Assembly: GCA_034008185.1 (NCBI GenBank) | Contig: CM067086.1 | Coordinates: forward strand, 17,273,507-17,337,506 | Direction: 5' to 3' | DNA length: 64,000 nucleotides | Source: Gorsachius magnificus | Taxonomy: Eukaryota; Chordata; Aves; Pelecaniformes; Ardeidae | Part shown: piece by piece, positions 26,499 to 40,624 of the stretch | How positions within the stretch are numbered: the first letter of the stretch is position 1 | Layout of the letters: every line of letters starts with the position of its first letter | The notes under the pieces: generated by a model | Told to the model about the DNA's origin: nothing | Seen by the model: only the letters and a program-made list of their open reading frames with translations | Database searches by the model: none | Position numbers and translations under genes: made by a program

Positions 26499-29400
26499 AG
26501 AATCAAATTATCAAGATTATTTCACTTCTTTCCACACTTGTACATGGTCTTACCCCTCCCCTCCTTCCCCCCCCCCCCTTTTTAATTCCCTGAATCACCC
26601 ATCCCTTTTTCATTCAGCACAGGCTTTTCACAGTAAGCCAAGATTAAGCAAAATTAAGATTTGGAGATGTGTCAGATGAGATAGAATCCGTTCATCTGTT
26701 TATCACTTTTTTTGTTGTGACTATACTGTCTGCTAAATATGAATGTAGATGTTCTTCAGGTAAGTGAATAAATTTGAGCAATTACCTGTATGAGCAATCA
26801 CAATCCCATCTGCAAATACATTTTCTTGCTCTTCTGTGTTGGATTCAATGAGCAGCTAATGGAATTCTGACCCAGAGATGAGGCATCTCTAACATTTATC
26901 GATTAAAACAGTTTTGCAATATGAGTAAGAACGACAGAATACATTTTCCTCATATTAACTTTTCCTGCCAGATAAGCTACGAACAAAAGCTTGTGACAAG
27001 TTTGGTGTTAACAGTGGGACAGATTTTCTTTGTGCTGTGTGCAAATCGCAGATGTTGCTTACTGTACAGGCACAGAGCCCGCTTGTATACAGGCAGAGGA
27101 ATGGATTGTGAACTGGTTATTGAAGGCAGACTATTTAATCAGAAAAGAGAAAATAATAACAAATCACTGCAGATAAATGCATACAGAAATAAACTTATGT
27201 CTATATGAACACACATATAACCATTGGTAATTTCATTCGAATTGTACTTGATTGGTGACAGATCTAGGTTACTTGATGAACTGACAATCTTTACTTTGGA
27301 CCAAGAATATGACCTTGCAATACAAAAATAGAGAATCAGCAGTTTGTTGAAAACCCAACAAATTTCACTTTAACCTAGTGGTTGATATTTCAATTACAGA
27401 CATTCCTTCATGGCAGACGTTCCTTCAACAGGAAAGAAATATAAGTACTTCTGGACTTCATATCAGGAGATGCAGTATCGGAGAGGTGATACATAAAAAG
27501 TTCAAATACTTAAAAGAGCCCATATTTCATGTACTTCAAGTAGCCGCACTGTAAAACGGAGTAAAGGAACTAAAGGTATTAGGCAAAAATCTTTTAAGTA
27601 CTCCACAGATGTTTAGAGATGGGGATGGGTGTAGAGGCTGTAGATGCACTTTGCAGCTATATTTTTACTTGAGTTCTTTTAAAGAGAGTAGAAGCACTAA
27701 CAACAACATTGGAAGTACCAGGGGTGGAGGAAATGATGGCAAATATACCAGGGGAAACATATGAAAAAGATGTTATACTGCTTGGTTTTTGCATTGTAAC
27801 TCCCAGGTCTGCCCAGTATATGCGTGCTTCCATCAAAGAATGTGAATTTAGGAAAGCATTGAAGTTTTTATTGCCACATTTAATTAAAACATAAGGAAGC
27901 TTTCCTATTTAAAAGGAATTCATCCCTTTATTGCCTGTGAGCTGTTTAGTTGTACTTACAAGCATAGTTCATCATCTGTTCCTGGCAAATGGGGCTGCAT
28001 GTCCCTCACGGGTCTGCTGGTATCAGAAACGTTCATCTACGTTCCTGTTGAGAGCTTTTCTTATCAAGCAACTAACTACTGGAAAAATTTAAAATAGTCC
28101 TTAAAAAAACCCCCAAACAAAACTCCAAGAAACAGCAGAGGCCACAGAACCTGCCTACGAGGGAAGGAGAATCGGAACACGCTGAGTGGCACGTCGCTGG
28201 GCGTAGACAGAGTTTGCTTTGAACCAGCCAGGCTGCAAGCTCTCCTTCTTCAGCTGTTTCTGCTGCCTTTTCTATCAGCTCAAGCTGGACTGCTCAGGAT
28301 GCTCAGGACAGCTAAATTGAAGACAGCTGGGGTTATTGTTTGTGCTTTATTACTGTAATGGGAACATAAATTTATGAAGAGAAAAATAAAACCTGTGAGC
28401 TCCTTACTATTCTCTACAGTTATGCCAGCGTACTAAGAATTACACATTTCAGTCCCCTTCTGCTCAGTATTTGAAGGGTACTAAAACTGCAGAAAATGCA
28501 TTCCTGCTAGAATGCCATCACATATTTCCAAACTGACTGGTACACACTTAGTACTACGGTGCCTAACCAAACAGCACAGCAGTACTTCTACATAAATTCA
28601 GCCATGCCAAGTGCCATTATCTGTAGCTTATAGAACTTCTGGTCTGGAGGGTAAGTGTATTTTCTAACAAATTATAAATATCCAAAATGTATATTTGTAT
28701 TCCCATGAATACACAGTGTTTGTAAAGCACATAATCACCTAGTACTCCTAGGACCCTTTGCATTAAGTGATTGGTGGAATATTAAGCAGGTAGCTGTCAT
28801 TATTAAACCTGAAGTTAAAGAAAATTAAATACAAAATAGGACCATAATTACAGGAGCTGAAGTTTTAACATCTCTCTACCTTTCAAATTTTTCCATAATT
28901 CTTGATCCTGTGCCTAATGATTCCTATGGCAAATAATTTAGGATAATGAAAGGTAGTCTAACCCCAAATTTCATCAAGACATCTTCATAATAAAGAACAG
29001 GCAGGATTTACAGAGGTTTAGTAATGTGTTAATTCGTTTCCACATAATTTCTTTAATCACATTTTTTCCTAGTAACTTTTGACTTAACAGTACACCATGT
29101 ACTTATCTGTGTCATTTTTCTTCATCATTTTGGGTTGTTGCCTGGATTACATGCCAGTATGTAATCTGACAGGCCTGCACTGGAGTCGGTTGTGATATAT
29201 TGGCTTGACAGGGAAAGACATTTCCATGCAGGCTCTTAAAAGTACAAAATACATCATTCCATGCATTTGGGAACAGCTTAACTCGCATTAGTCCAATTTA
29301 AGTAATAAATAATAATGGGCTGGACAGAAAAGTCCTTGAGCCTTAGGTGGCATTTTCCTCAGAACAGTATGGTGCTTCTAGGAGCACTCAGTAACGATGA

Positions 29401-31431
29401 TACAATATGTCAGATGCTAAATTATTGTGTAATGAAATTTACTGTCCTGGTCTAGATTTTGTCTGTTCAGCTCTTTTATCTAATATCCAAAATCCAAAAT
29501 ATGCTTAAGGTTATAGAGAATAAGGGGTGGTTATAATTCTGCCTAGCTGAACTATGGATTACAGATGGAGAGCTACTTAGGTTATTTTCTTCTAATGGAA
29601 GTCCATGTACGAACAGGCAGAATCTGGACTGCAGTTACAGTGGATCACAACATGCAAGATAGGAAAGAAGGTCTAAGTGCTTATAACTCCTTTTTGCTGA
29701 ATTTCTGGTACTGAAGACATGGATGAAAGCATTATTAAGGAGTTTTTATACAAGCGGTAAACTGGTAGAATGAAATTTTCAAGGTATACATCAAGATTTT
29801 CATAGAAAATCTTTGTGGCAAATGTTATGTGAGGTGAGACTAGGTGTCCACGAGGGGGTTTTTTGTCCTCAGTGTGTATGACGATATAATAAATTCACCA
29901 CGTAAAGAAACTTTCATTGATGTCAAAATATTACTCTAAGATGGTATCAGAGACTGGGGGTATTTTTTGAGTGGCCTAGGTGCTTGTGAACACTTGTGTC
30001 TAATGCCAGACCACAATTAGCTCACTTGACATGGGCCATCACTTCAAATTTCTTCTAATAGCCATTTATTTAGCAGTAACTCTGGGTGTCTACTATAAAT
30101 GTATCTGTAGCTAAAACAACAAGAAAAGGAAACAGCATGAATTAGGTTTCAAAACCAGAAGTTTTTGTTGGATCATCATACATATTGTAAGTATTATTAG
30201 AGAAAAAACTTGTTAGTATGTTTAGGCAAGTCAGTTACCTATATTGCATTATATCTAAACCTATTATTGCGCATTCACTTAATAATATCTAAATTTCACC
30301 ACCATTTTTTCTTACAGAGTGCACAAGTTCAAACACCCAATATTTGGTAGCACGCAAAGTTCAAGGATGGCTAGAGAGATGGGTATATACTTAAAGGTAC
30401 AACTACATGTATAAATACACCTTCTCTTCATTTTTCCACCATGTCTGAAGTTTTAAAACAGACTATCCTTCACTGCAGAGGAGAAAATATCAAAACTTTC
30501 TTTCAGAAAACTCTTAAGATACTTAAGCATCTTAAGGTGGTGGGTTTGGGGTTTTTTTTATGTATAATGCTTCAGAAACTGAAACAACCAACTGAAGTCT
30601 TGATTTTCTACAGCCATCACAAAGGAAAAAGCAATTAGCTGTGGGATAACGAACGCTGTATAGCACTACTTACACTTCAGAGCAGCAATAATACACACCC
30701 TTCAGAATATGCTTCATAGGCCATTACAGTCTTCTCAGATGAACAAATCAGCTACTGAAGTTACAGCCACAGCCATGAACACCTGTATTTTCAGGAAGAC
30801 AAAGCCAAAGATGCCCGACCCCAAAGAGTTATAGACCCCAGGAGAACCAGCTTGGTGAAGCTGGAACCCTTCTGAACCATGAGCTGAGTTTCATAAATGA
30901 GGTCACTTGAAGAAATATTTTTCCTTTTGAGACTTCGGCTTTTTTTCCCCAATTATGCCTTAAAAGAGGCTTTCTTATTGATTTAAGAAAAGGTAGGAAA
31001 CCTGTTGGGGAAGCTTTTCCAAAATAAACTTTGGTTCCAACTGGCTGTTTCTTTAAGTCCTTTCTTATAAAGACAGTTATTTTTATAAAAGAAATGCCTG
31101 ACAAAATGATTACCATCATGACCACAGTTCCATCAACAGAGATGAGGACTATTATTTTTCAAAAGATATGAGAAGATAGGATTCCATAAATAATCCGTAA
31201 ACTACCTCAAAATAGTTAGTAATAAAAAGGATTCAGTAGTCATTTATTATATGACTCCATTTTTCGCCTCTTCAAACATTCAAGTTAAGAATCATTCATT
31301 TAACTTTTAAACATTTGAACAAAGATAGGCTTGATACTAACAGTTTGTTTTAATTGAATGTCTGCTTTTCCATTGTATGACACCACATTCCTTCAAACTA
31401 TGTTACTTTCTCATTGACAATAAAATAACAT

Positions 31432-31492
31432 TTCATTTTTTTTTAATTTTACTTTTTTTTTATTTATTTTACATTTATATATATATAAAACA
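31432..31492. repeat. T-rich / TA simple sequence
   Basis: T tracts are followed by a TATATATATATA stretch. This is low-complexity intronic DNA without an associated element. Confidence 0.7.
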
Positions 31493-32258
31493 TTTATTTA
31501 ACATGAAATAATAAGCGTAGAATAAGGGGAACTTAACAGTTCTGATGGGACTTCAGGTGTAGGACAGTAGGTGATTTCTTAAATTGCTCAAGACTAAATT
31601 GAACTTGAATGCCTTGGGTTTACCACCATTGCATTCTCCATTTCTTACGTTTTATGATTCAGTGCAGTGTTTTTAATCAAATTGCTAGAAAACTCCTATT
31701 ATTGGCCAAAATGCCAACAATCAGTATTTTCTTTGTGAATATTTTCCAAATCACATCTTCGCTCAAATCAAAGAAGATCACTTAACTATCTCTAATGTTT
31801 CCCACTTGGCTCCACATACACGTATCAAGTGTACATTTGTAACAGTAGATTAATACATATTGTATACAGGTTACCCACCTTAATAATTTGCAATTAAATC
31901 TTTGATATATCCTTGGGTATCAAAATTTCCTTGGGAGACTTTCACAATTACATTCAAGTTTGTAAGCACCTTAAAATGATTAATTAGATCCTCTGCACAT
32001 TTTGTGTCATCTTTTACACGTAATGCCAAAAAAGTGCTAATACTAACAAATCTTAAAGTGGGTTTACTAATGTGCAAAGGCACATAAATTCAGTTTCGTT
32101 TTCATTGCTCGCATACACGTATTTTTTAACAGAACATGTAACAAACGTCAGCTAGGAGAGTCACAAGATAAAACAATGTGTTACTATTTTTCTGCTAAAC
32201 GCATCCTTAACTAAAATTAGAAATACTGTACATCTCTCCAATCATCTCCACTGTCACC

Positions 32259-32286
32259 GGGGGGGGGGAAGAGAGAGAGAGAGAGA
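32259..32286. repeat. G-run followed by (GA)n
   Basis: Ten G are followed by AA and then a GA dinucleotide repeat. It is purine-only on the plus strand, so triplex formation is conceivable. Confidence 0.8.
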
Positions 32287-35200
32287 CATTAAAAAACCAT
32301 CACTTGATATGAGATATGAGTAGGTGAGGAAAGATATTTCTAACATAATATGAAAAGTAATTAAGGGAATCTTCTCTTTCTCCATTTTTATTAGAGAAAA
32401 AGACAAGTAAGCTTTTCCAGAAAGCTGCTGGAAGTCGCAGCAAGCCTGAGGCTGCTCTAGCACGAGGGCCTGGTTTGAGATGGCAGCAGAATTTCAGAAA
32501 ATGGACGTAAGCTGTCCATGATGATCCCAGGTCCATGCAAGATCGTTAGCCATACCTAACAATCTAGTTTTTTGATGTTATTTAAAACACCCCTTAAGAA
32601 ATTTAGTTTTGATATACTCTTATCCCTTTTCAACCACAGTCAAGCAGTAACCCACAGTATTATTGAGACATATTCTGTACTAGATTGTGGGAGACTTTAT
32701 AGAAACATCTGATAAGTAAAGACATTAATTAAGAAAGAGGATATTTGGAGTGAGACTTCGGAGTATTCTTCACACACAGGCAAACTGACCTTTAGTTAAC
32801 AGCCACAAAAAGTGCAGTAATAAATGGTTACCTGTTACCTCTTCAGCCCATTAGCCCATTGCTAATTTCAGAGTTCAACCCTGGGGTAATGGGCCAGTCC
32901 AGCTACTTATACTCTGTAACACAGAGGAGTGAGGTCAAATAGTTAATGAAATTAAGATAATTATAAAGATTGTGTCACTAAAACTTGAAGGAGAATGTTG
33001 GTTTTGCGTTATGGACTAAATAAGAGATGCAAGGTGCTTTTTTTCCAATTTCCCTTGATTGTACTCAGTCAAAAGAAACCTCAAACTAATTTACTATCAA
33101 GATAATGTGCTAATAATGAAGACTTCTTTAAACTAAGTAATAAAAGGAAAGAGCTTCAGCTTTCAATTTAATGATCTCTGGTGTTAAACGTTTTCCAGCA
33201 TGTAATAAAATTTTATTAAAAATTAGTCACTGAAGAAAAAAGGCTGTAGAAAAAGTTCCATGGAAGCTTTCTGAAGCAACAGCAAAAACATACTCAATCT
33301 GAAGCAAATTCTGGAAATAAAAGATATGAGGAAGAGTTGCCATACTCTTCCAAATCATCATGAACAATAATACAAGACTATAGTTGGATCTCATTGATCA
33401 TAATGAGAATAAAAGTCTACAAGCCCAAAGAAAGCTATAAAAAGCAGAACAGGAGACACTTACATGAAGAAATAGGTCATGCTAGTCATGCTTCTGCAAT
33501 TAGATTACCTTTTATCTTTTTAAAAACAAATTTCTTACTACATTAGCCTTACAGATACTCATAGCACCTGAGATTTCTATGGTAAGTACCTTAGAAGGAG
33601 ACACATATTCCTTATGCTCTTCCAAATTAAATTCTGAAACAATGGATAGTGTCATTTTTCAATGCTATTTTATTCTCATAATATTTATGCATTAGGAAAG
33701 AGTTATACGATTGTATGTCATTACTGCCTATTATAAAATGTGGCTGGCTGCATTTAGTAATTGTCTTTTTCTTTTTTTTTTAATTAAGATTTTCCAATCC
33801 CCATGCTGAATGCAATGATCTACAGGTCACTGAAACTGCAGGTGTCAGTGATATCTCATTAACTTCGGCAGAATCAAGATTGAGACAACGAAAGTTGAAA
33901 AGAACTGAGGTACCACAAAGGCAGACTTCCTAAGGCTTTAATGGAGCACAAATCTATTCACGGCCCTCAACACTCTTTCTGTTTACTTACAGCTGACCAC
34001 AGATATTATGTTTTTTATCCTTAGGGACAACCTCTGTTTCCTTTGATAAAGTTATGAGGATACACACTATCTTTTTTTTCCCTCAACCGTAAGCACACAA
34101 TTAATTTCCAAATAAATCCAAGCAGGCCATGCTATATTTATGTTGGTTTGTATGATGCCAGTGTTCTATTAAATTAAAAGTTTTTCTCTATGTGTTTTTC
34201 ACAATTACATAGAATTTTCATTTATCATCACAAGAAACAAGACAGACTTAATTTTTGTTTAACACCTGTCATTATTTCATCTCTAACCTTGTATTTTATG
34301 GTCTTTTACAAGCAGACCCTTTCACAAAGCTGTCTCAAACAACCCTGGACCACTGCCCTCCGAGATCTGAATGCTTATTTCATAGGAAAAGAAATAGCCT
34401 AGTGAGACTTATTATTCTTAAATTTAAGGAAGGAATAGATGGCAGAGAAGAATACTTAGCTAGACACAACAAGAGAATAATGCTGAAAAGTACTAAGTTA
34501 GGAGAAATGAGGAGGAGTATTTAGCAACAAAGAACAGGAGAACCAAAGAAAGTGGGGAAATAGAGGGAAAAAAACTTGGCTACTAGAGCCTTTCTCTGAC
34601 CTCACAGTCTGAAATACCAGACAGATGCAGAGAATCATTCAGGCAACAGCAAGGAAGTACGCAGCAATGAAAAACTAGAAAAGAACAGTCACCAATATTT
34701 TACATTTTAAAGCTTTGGTTTTCCAAATTTGCAAAACAGATACTACATTACCAAAAGGCGTATACATACGGTGAATTTCAGCTATCCAATTCATTTCACT
34801 AATATCTTTTTAAATTCAGCCTAGCATCTTTTATTTTTGAAGTCCATTTGCCCATCTTTCAGTCTCTGGAGTGGGGCTATTACATACAAGACTTGGGGTG
34901 CTTCCTGACATAATGCCATAACATAAGTTTGAAATGAGAAATAACTTCGAAGTTACGTTTTCAGCATGTTATACAGAGGTCACCCTGAGTAAAGATAATC
35001 AGACATGTTAGAAAAGCTTTCAGCATCTTAATCTTTCCTATAAGGACAAAAATAAGCCCATAACGACATTTGTGTTGTTTCATAGCTTCTTTAGCAAAGA
35101 ATTTGCAATTTCTTTGTTCAAAGGGTCAGAACCTTCATTTATACTGGAATATTATGAAAAATTATATGAACAGTAATAGCTCCGATTTTAGAAAACAGAA

Positions 35201-36306
35201 ATTATTTCCTTAAGTAATTTGTTCTGATTTAGGTTTCTTTCTTGACCTACTAAGGGAGAGAGGAGAGATGATATATTGCTACATTCAGCTGGTTATTTTT
35301 TCTTTAACCTGAAGCTATTCTCTTAGTTTTCTAGGATCTATAAAAACTCTCTTAAAAGACAGTTAAAACTTTGTTCAGTCTTCATATATATGGATTGGGT
35401 CCAACCTACACATTCTAAACACTTCTTCTTTCCTTCAAAGTGTGTATGTATATTTTGAAGAAATGTACACATAAAACAATAATGGTTTTCAAATTTCTAG
35501 TCAATTATATAATATTCTACAGTATTATCAGTAATGCGATAATAATTGTATAACTAATCTTTAGTACAAATAATTAACTACTAATTATTGCTTACATAAA
35601 TATTTATATCAATAATTTCTACTTTTGTAGAATGAAATGGATAAGGTTTAGAGCCTAAGAAATATTCCGATTTCCTAGATAAATCATGGACCCTTTATAA
35701 ATACGTTTTTAAAAATGCTTCAAACCCCCTTATTAAATTAGTGAAAAAGCTGACTCTTGACACTATGATCATACTTTTTCAGCAGCCTCACTCCATGTCT
35801 TTAGTAGATGCTAAGTATCTATGTACTCAGAATAACTGTGAGCTTAAATTTAACCTAAAAACATTATTTCTGTACCAACACAGAAAACTCAGCCTCTTAA
35901 CCTCCTATGCAGCCATTTCAAAATGCTTTTCAGAGCCTACCTTGTTTCTTGACCAACTTTCCAGACTTGCACCTTCTTTGAACACTCTCCTCATTCCTGC
36001 TCTAACAAGAGCACTTACTTAGGCTTAATAAAGATATAAACTTCCCCAAGCTTACTTTGGTGGGGAATGAATGAAGTACTTCTTTCCATATAAAAGGAGG
36101 GTGGGCCACAGTACTTTAACTTTTCTGAATTTTTACACTGACCAATGCATGCCGGAGTCTACAATATTCACAGTATATGTGAAGCAGAGGCAATGGCTCC
36201 TTGCAGCAGAGTTTTTACCACAAAAGTGATGTACTTTCTTGGAGGATCTTTAAATATTTTAAAAATTGAGTGGCAGTTCCCCTTTCAGTCTGTACCACAA
36301 CATTTA

Positions 36307-36362
36307 TGGTTGGTCTCGATGACCTTAAAGGTCTTTTCCAACCAAATTATTCTATGATTCTA
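36307..36362 (+). mobile_element. CR1 LINE 3' tail (old, very short)
   Basis: The sequence matches the general CR1 3' UTR pattern: GGTTGG-CTCGATGACCTTAAAGG, then TCTTTTCCAACC, then ATTCTATGATTCTA. Only the last 56 bp or so are present, a typical dead-on-arrival 5' truncation. It belongs to a different CR1 subfamily from the copies at 39114 and 48421, because the conserved block reads GACCTTAAAGG instead of GACCTCTAGG. Confidence 0.85.
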
Positions 36363-38042
36363 CAGAAGGATAGTTCTCATTCTTATTCAGCCTGTATGTC
36401 CTCCATCAAGACCAGGACCGTGAAGTGGCATTCATAGGTGGTGCTTCCACGAATGCTGCGTACAGTGTGGGAAGGGTTGTTATTCTTCATTTTGAAATTC
36501 ATGTCTATTTCCTCTCTTAAAATAGTACCATTCATGAAATAGACAAAAACCACAGGGCATTTATAATGAAGGAATAATTTTGGGGAATACACGAAACAAT
36601 GTTTTTATTAGGCAAAAACTCGATAGAGCAAACTAATCACTGCTATTCTGGTATCTGTGTCACTGTATTCCCCATCAGTTGTGTATTCAGCCTCGCTACT
36701 GGAAATAGACTTTTCTTGTGTTTCTTTCTGATTTGATTTGCCATTAATTTTCCACAGTGTTACTAAACACTCATTTTGTAAAGCTCATTTTGTTGCATTT
36801 GGAGTAGAGGTGTCTTTATGCTGCACAGACAACGATATTTGAATGATAGCTATTACTACGATTTTTATTTTTTGTAAGGTATAATGTTAACCTTTTTCAG
36901 AAGGATGAATTAAAACAGATGGAGTAAGAATGCAGTCCATCTACTAACTCCATATAAATTCACAGAGCTCTTTGTTATGCCAAGATACAGTAAGTGCAGC
37001 AAATGCCTCAATAGGAAGTCAGGACCAGTGCTCTGATTTACGGATCGTATCAACCCACATTTCCCAGAGCCCAGTAAATGTTACAGTTTCCATCCATTAA
37101 CAATACTCATTAAGTACCTAGGTCCTTGGGCACTCATCTGGAGATTAAGAAGGAAAGTGGAGTTTCAGTCCTCCTCCTTTCTCTTCATTTTTCTCTTTCC
37201 TCATCGCCTCTGTAATGGGAATGAGGCAAAGAAATTGCTACAACAAAAGCCAGACCTGACAACTCTCAGCTAGTTTGGAAGTGTTTTCCACTGGCAGAAC
37301 ACAGAACGGTTACTGCTGCGACACTGCAGTGCAAAGGAAACTATATAATAAAAATAATTGTCCACAACCCAGAAAGTTAAAGACCTCTTAGTTCGTGATT
37401 AATGATCAGCCTTCTGGTTATGCTTGGGTTTAGTGGTTAGTGTCATTGAACTTGTATGCACAAAGCCCTAAATCTGTTTGTAATGGTCAATGCTTTCAGC
37501 ACCGGTATCAGTGTTATGACAGGTACGTGACAGGTAAAATAGCTTTGGTCTGAAATATTAGTGCCAATTCAAATGGTAAATTCTGTATTTTACGTTCTTG
37601 CGCATTGTAAATATTAACTCATTTAAGACATGTCACAAAACGCCCCTCAGACTCATACTGCTTTTGATCACCTTAAGGGAACTTTTTCTGTAATTTAAAA
37701 GTAAGAATTTCCCATTACTACCCACTCTTCCAAATTACGGCACTATCCAGAACAAAATTTTTTGCACTGATGCAGGCACTCCTATGCACTGATTTGCACT
37801 GATTTTTAAACCTGATTTATGCTTCTTTATATCACATTCTCTAGAAAGACCAAAATACATTACTAGGAAATAAATTTTTAAAATTAACCTTCCCAAGAAA
37901 TTTGGTTCATTTGCTTTCCTAATTATCCTTTCAACACCACGTTCTTGTGTTAAACATCATCTCTAACAAGCACTCAGGTATTACGGTTACCAATTATGAA
38001 TACAAATATACAAACTACTTAGTTCCTACCTACTTGCACCTC

Positions 38043-38065
38043 TTTTTTTTTTTTTTTTTTTTTTT
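38043..38065. repeat. Poly-T tract, 23 nt
   Basis: A long homopolymer on the plus strand (a poly-A tract on the LUZP2 sense strand). No retroposed unit was recognised on either side. Confidence 0.85.
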
Positions 38066-39113
38066 CAAGCAGGAAGTACCCCAGTCCAGGGATCATTGTC
38101 CTCGAGTGATACAGATATTACACACTGTATGATGTACCCTTCAATGGTTTTAAAAGAAGTTTGACATTTTTAGAAAGCTATTTTTAGTCTGGGTGAAAAT
38201 ATCTATGAAACAAGTTCTTTACCAGACAAATCATCGGTTCTTTCCTGAAGGTGAAACTGCTGCTTATCAGACATGACAAGATGCATAAGTGCTGCTCATC
38301 TCAAGTTCCCATTTTTACATATGAAAACATGTTTAAGTAATAACACACATTTATATTCACCTAAAACTACTAGCCTGCTGTATCAAAATGTTTATGCAAA
38401 TCTAATAAAAAAACCCAAGCTATAAATCTGTAGTTAGAGTTAGCTGGTTTGTAAGAGGAAGAAAAAAACCAAGGAAAATATACATAAGAATGGATGTCAT
38501 CACGAAAAAAGCCTTCTGTAATACAGCTCAAGTGCAGAGGGTATAATTCTGGACTGACTATGATTCTTTGACAACCTATTTCACAGTAGCAGATTTCAGT
38601 GGTTTTATAATCACAGATAATGCACAGATTTATAATAATGAGGTGTCAATGTGTGGAAGAACAGGATTGCAGACCATTATTTTCTCAGACATTTTGATGG
38701 CATATGCCAAGTGCAGAGAAATGTGAGCAATGTCTATTTAAGAGGCAGTATAACTTATTCAAGCACTTTTGGATACAGAGAGCTAAATGCTGTCTCTCAA
38801 AAGGCTGGAGCTCAGAAATACCAATACATTTTACAAAGAGGAACATTAAACATAGAAAATGGATCGTGGAAAAAGAAAAGAAGGACGAGTATTCTGTGTT
38901 TCAGTCAAGTATCAAAAATCACATTCTAGTCTCTACAACTGTATTCCCATTTCCTTTGTTGCACCACAGTGGTAACCGTAAAACCAAGGAGACCTCAAAC
39001 GTCTCAAAGGTTCTGACCCTGTACCAATCTTAAACACAGGCACAGTGGGTTGTTGGGCCTTATCCTTCCGTACACCCAGGCTTTCACAGAAGAGGCACAA
39101 ACACTTCCAACCT

Positions 39114-39217
39114 GGGCAACCTGATCTAGTTAGCGGTGTCCCTGCTCACTGCAGGGGGGTTGGACTAGATGACCTCTAGGGGTCCCTTCCAACCCAAACC
39201 ATTCTATGATTCTATGA
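39114..39217 (+). mobile_element. CR1 LINE 3' end fragment, young subfamily
   Basis: This fragment carries the last codons of CR1 ORF2 (SNLI-stop equivalent, ending CTGATCTAG), then the short 3' UTR and the ATTCTATGATTCTATG terminus. Positions 39116-39216 match the minus-strand CR1 end at 48421-48521 in 100 of 101 bases, by my own alignment. The 5' boundary is unclear, because the bases before 39114 do not align. The element is antisense to LUZP2. Confidence 0.92.
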
Positions 39218-40459
39218 AGAGAAGGACAGTGAGAACAAGACTGGCAATTCTACAGCCACATCAATTAGGAAGAGTGTACTCCTGAGATCCCAGAGTGAAG
39301 CTCCATCTGCATGACCTACGGAAGAGTCCGCTTTCCCACAGAACACAGAACCAGTGATCTTAATCTAAATGAGCACTAAAATCCCCATGTGCTGCTATTC
39401 ATTACTACAGTGCTTTGTTTCCAGAGGTAATAATTTGGGGGAACGAAGGTTTCTTCCTATAAAATAGTTATTAAGGAACCTACAATCATTATTGTAAGAG
39501 TAGCAATGTGAGATCCAGTTTTATAATTATATTCTGCTTTCTGAAATTGTATTTCAATTTTAATTACATACAGAAAGATTACTAATTTTTGGCTTCAGCT
39601 TGTGTACTAATAGTTAATATCGACAGCTGCCGTATAGAAATTGCAAACTGGCTGTGAGTTAGCAATTCCTATTGATATTTCAGGAAAGAATTTTGGAATT
39701 TAAGGAGGACATTAAGGTGTCCTCCAGTCATCCTTCTGTAAAACTTCCTTTTTAATGGAAATCACAGACAACTTCTAGATCTATCAAATCAGTTGAATAC
39801 ATGAGCAAAATGCAACCCTGGAGAAGAAAATTATCAGGACAATTGTTAATTACTGTAAATCTTGACTGTATTAAAATGTTTGAATCTATTGAATCAAAAC
39901 ACTTTTCATCATGTTTTTTTTTCCTCACACTTTCTCCTAAACTGCCCTTCCCATCTTGAATGATTGGAGTATTCCCTATGGCCTATTATCAATTCCATAG
40001 ATCCCTTTAGGCAAATTTTATATGGGTGTCCCAGACTATTTTATGGCTTTGTATCAGTCTTTTTCACTAAAAAAAAAACCAGAGTAAGCAAAAGCTGTCT
40101 TACTGTTTAGGGCTATATTACCACAAACTCACTATCAGTGCCTGACAGGTAAATAATCCTATGAGTTAGCATCCTCACTTATTATAGATGCAAACCCATC
40201 TTCCTCGTAGATTTGTTACGCAGACATGGTCCATTTAGCAAGTGATAGACAAAATTTTGTTCCTCATCAAAAAAAGTAGCTGCTTCCCAACTTTCAAAAA
40301 AGTTTACTGACATCAGAAACAGGCTTAGAATTATCCTCAAAATTCATCCTAATCTTTCAATGAATTTAAAATCCTCCTTAGTTCCAGTTTGATGCTCTTA
40401 CAGGACAAACTTTCAAAGATATTTAAAAAAAAAAAACAACCCCGAGAGAGGAACCATAC

Positions 40460-40624
40460 CTTGGTGCTTGTCATTTGAAATGGAACTTTTGAGCCCTTTG
40501 TAGCTGGGGATGTCAGCTTCTCAGCTGGTTTTGAAGGGATTAGATTCGTAGCGGGAGGCTGATTGTGCAGAACGGAAGACAGGCAAAGCTGCACGGTCTC
40601 TTTCAGAGCTTTCAGCTGTGACTC
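40460..40624 (-). CDS. LUZP2: LUZP2 internal coding exon (55 residues; end of leucine zipper and Pro/Ser linker)
   Basis: This is a 165-bp, phase-0 exon. The acceptor is TTTTCCCCAG (AG at 40626-40625) and the donor is AAG|GTATGG (GT at 40459-40458). It encodes 55 residues, beginning ESQLKALKETVQLCLSSVL and continuing as a Pro/Ser/Lys-rich linker that ends TSTK. The start matches human LUZP2 (ESQ-KA-KETVQLCL) as I recall it, and it joins the preceding exon without interrupting the coiled coil. The linker is poorly conserved. This exon and the next total 84 codons, where I count 87 in human, so the bird protein has lost about three residues here. Residue 7 of the exon (Leu) continues the heptad register set by the preceding exon. 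Confidence 0.94.

Larger units (their letters stand above)
11600..40459 (-). other. LUZP2: LUZP2 intron, 28.9 kb
   Basis: The donor is AAG|GTATGG next to 40460 and the acceptor is CATCCAG next to 11599. The intron contains two 25-nt G-runs (11980 and 18191), several T and A tracts, an LTR end fragment (26437), a CR1 tail (36307) and a young CR1 3' end (39114). The remaining sequence is AT-rich and shows no gene, RNA gene or processed pseudogene that I can support. Confidence 0.85.
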
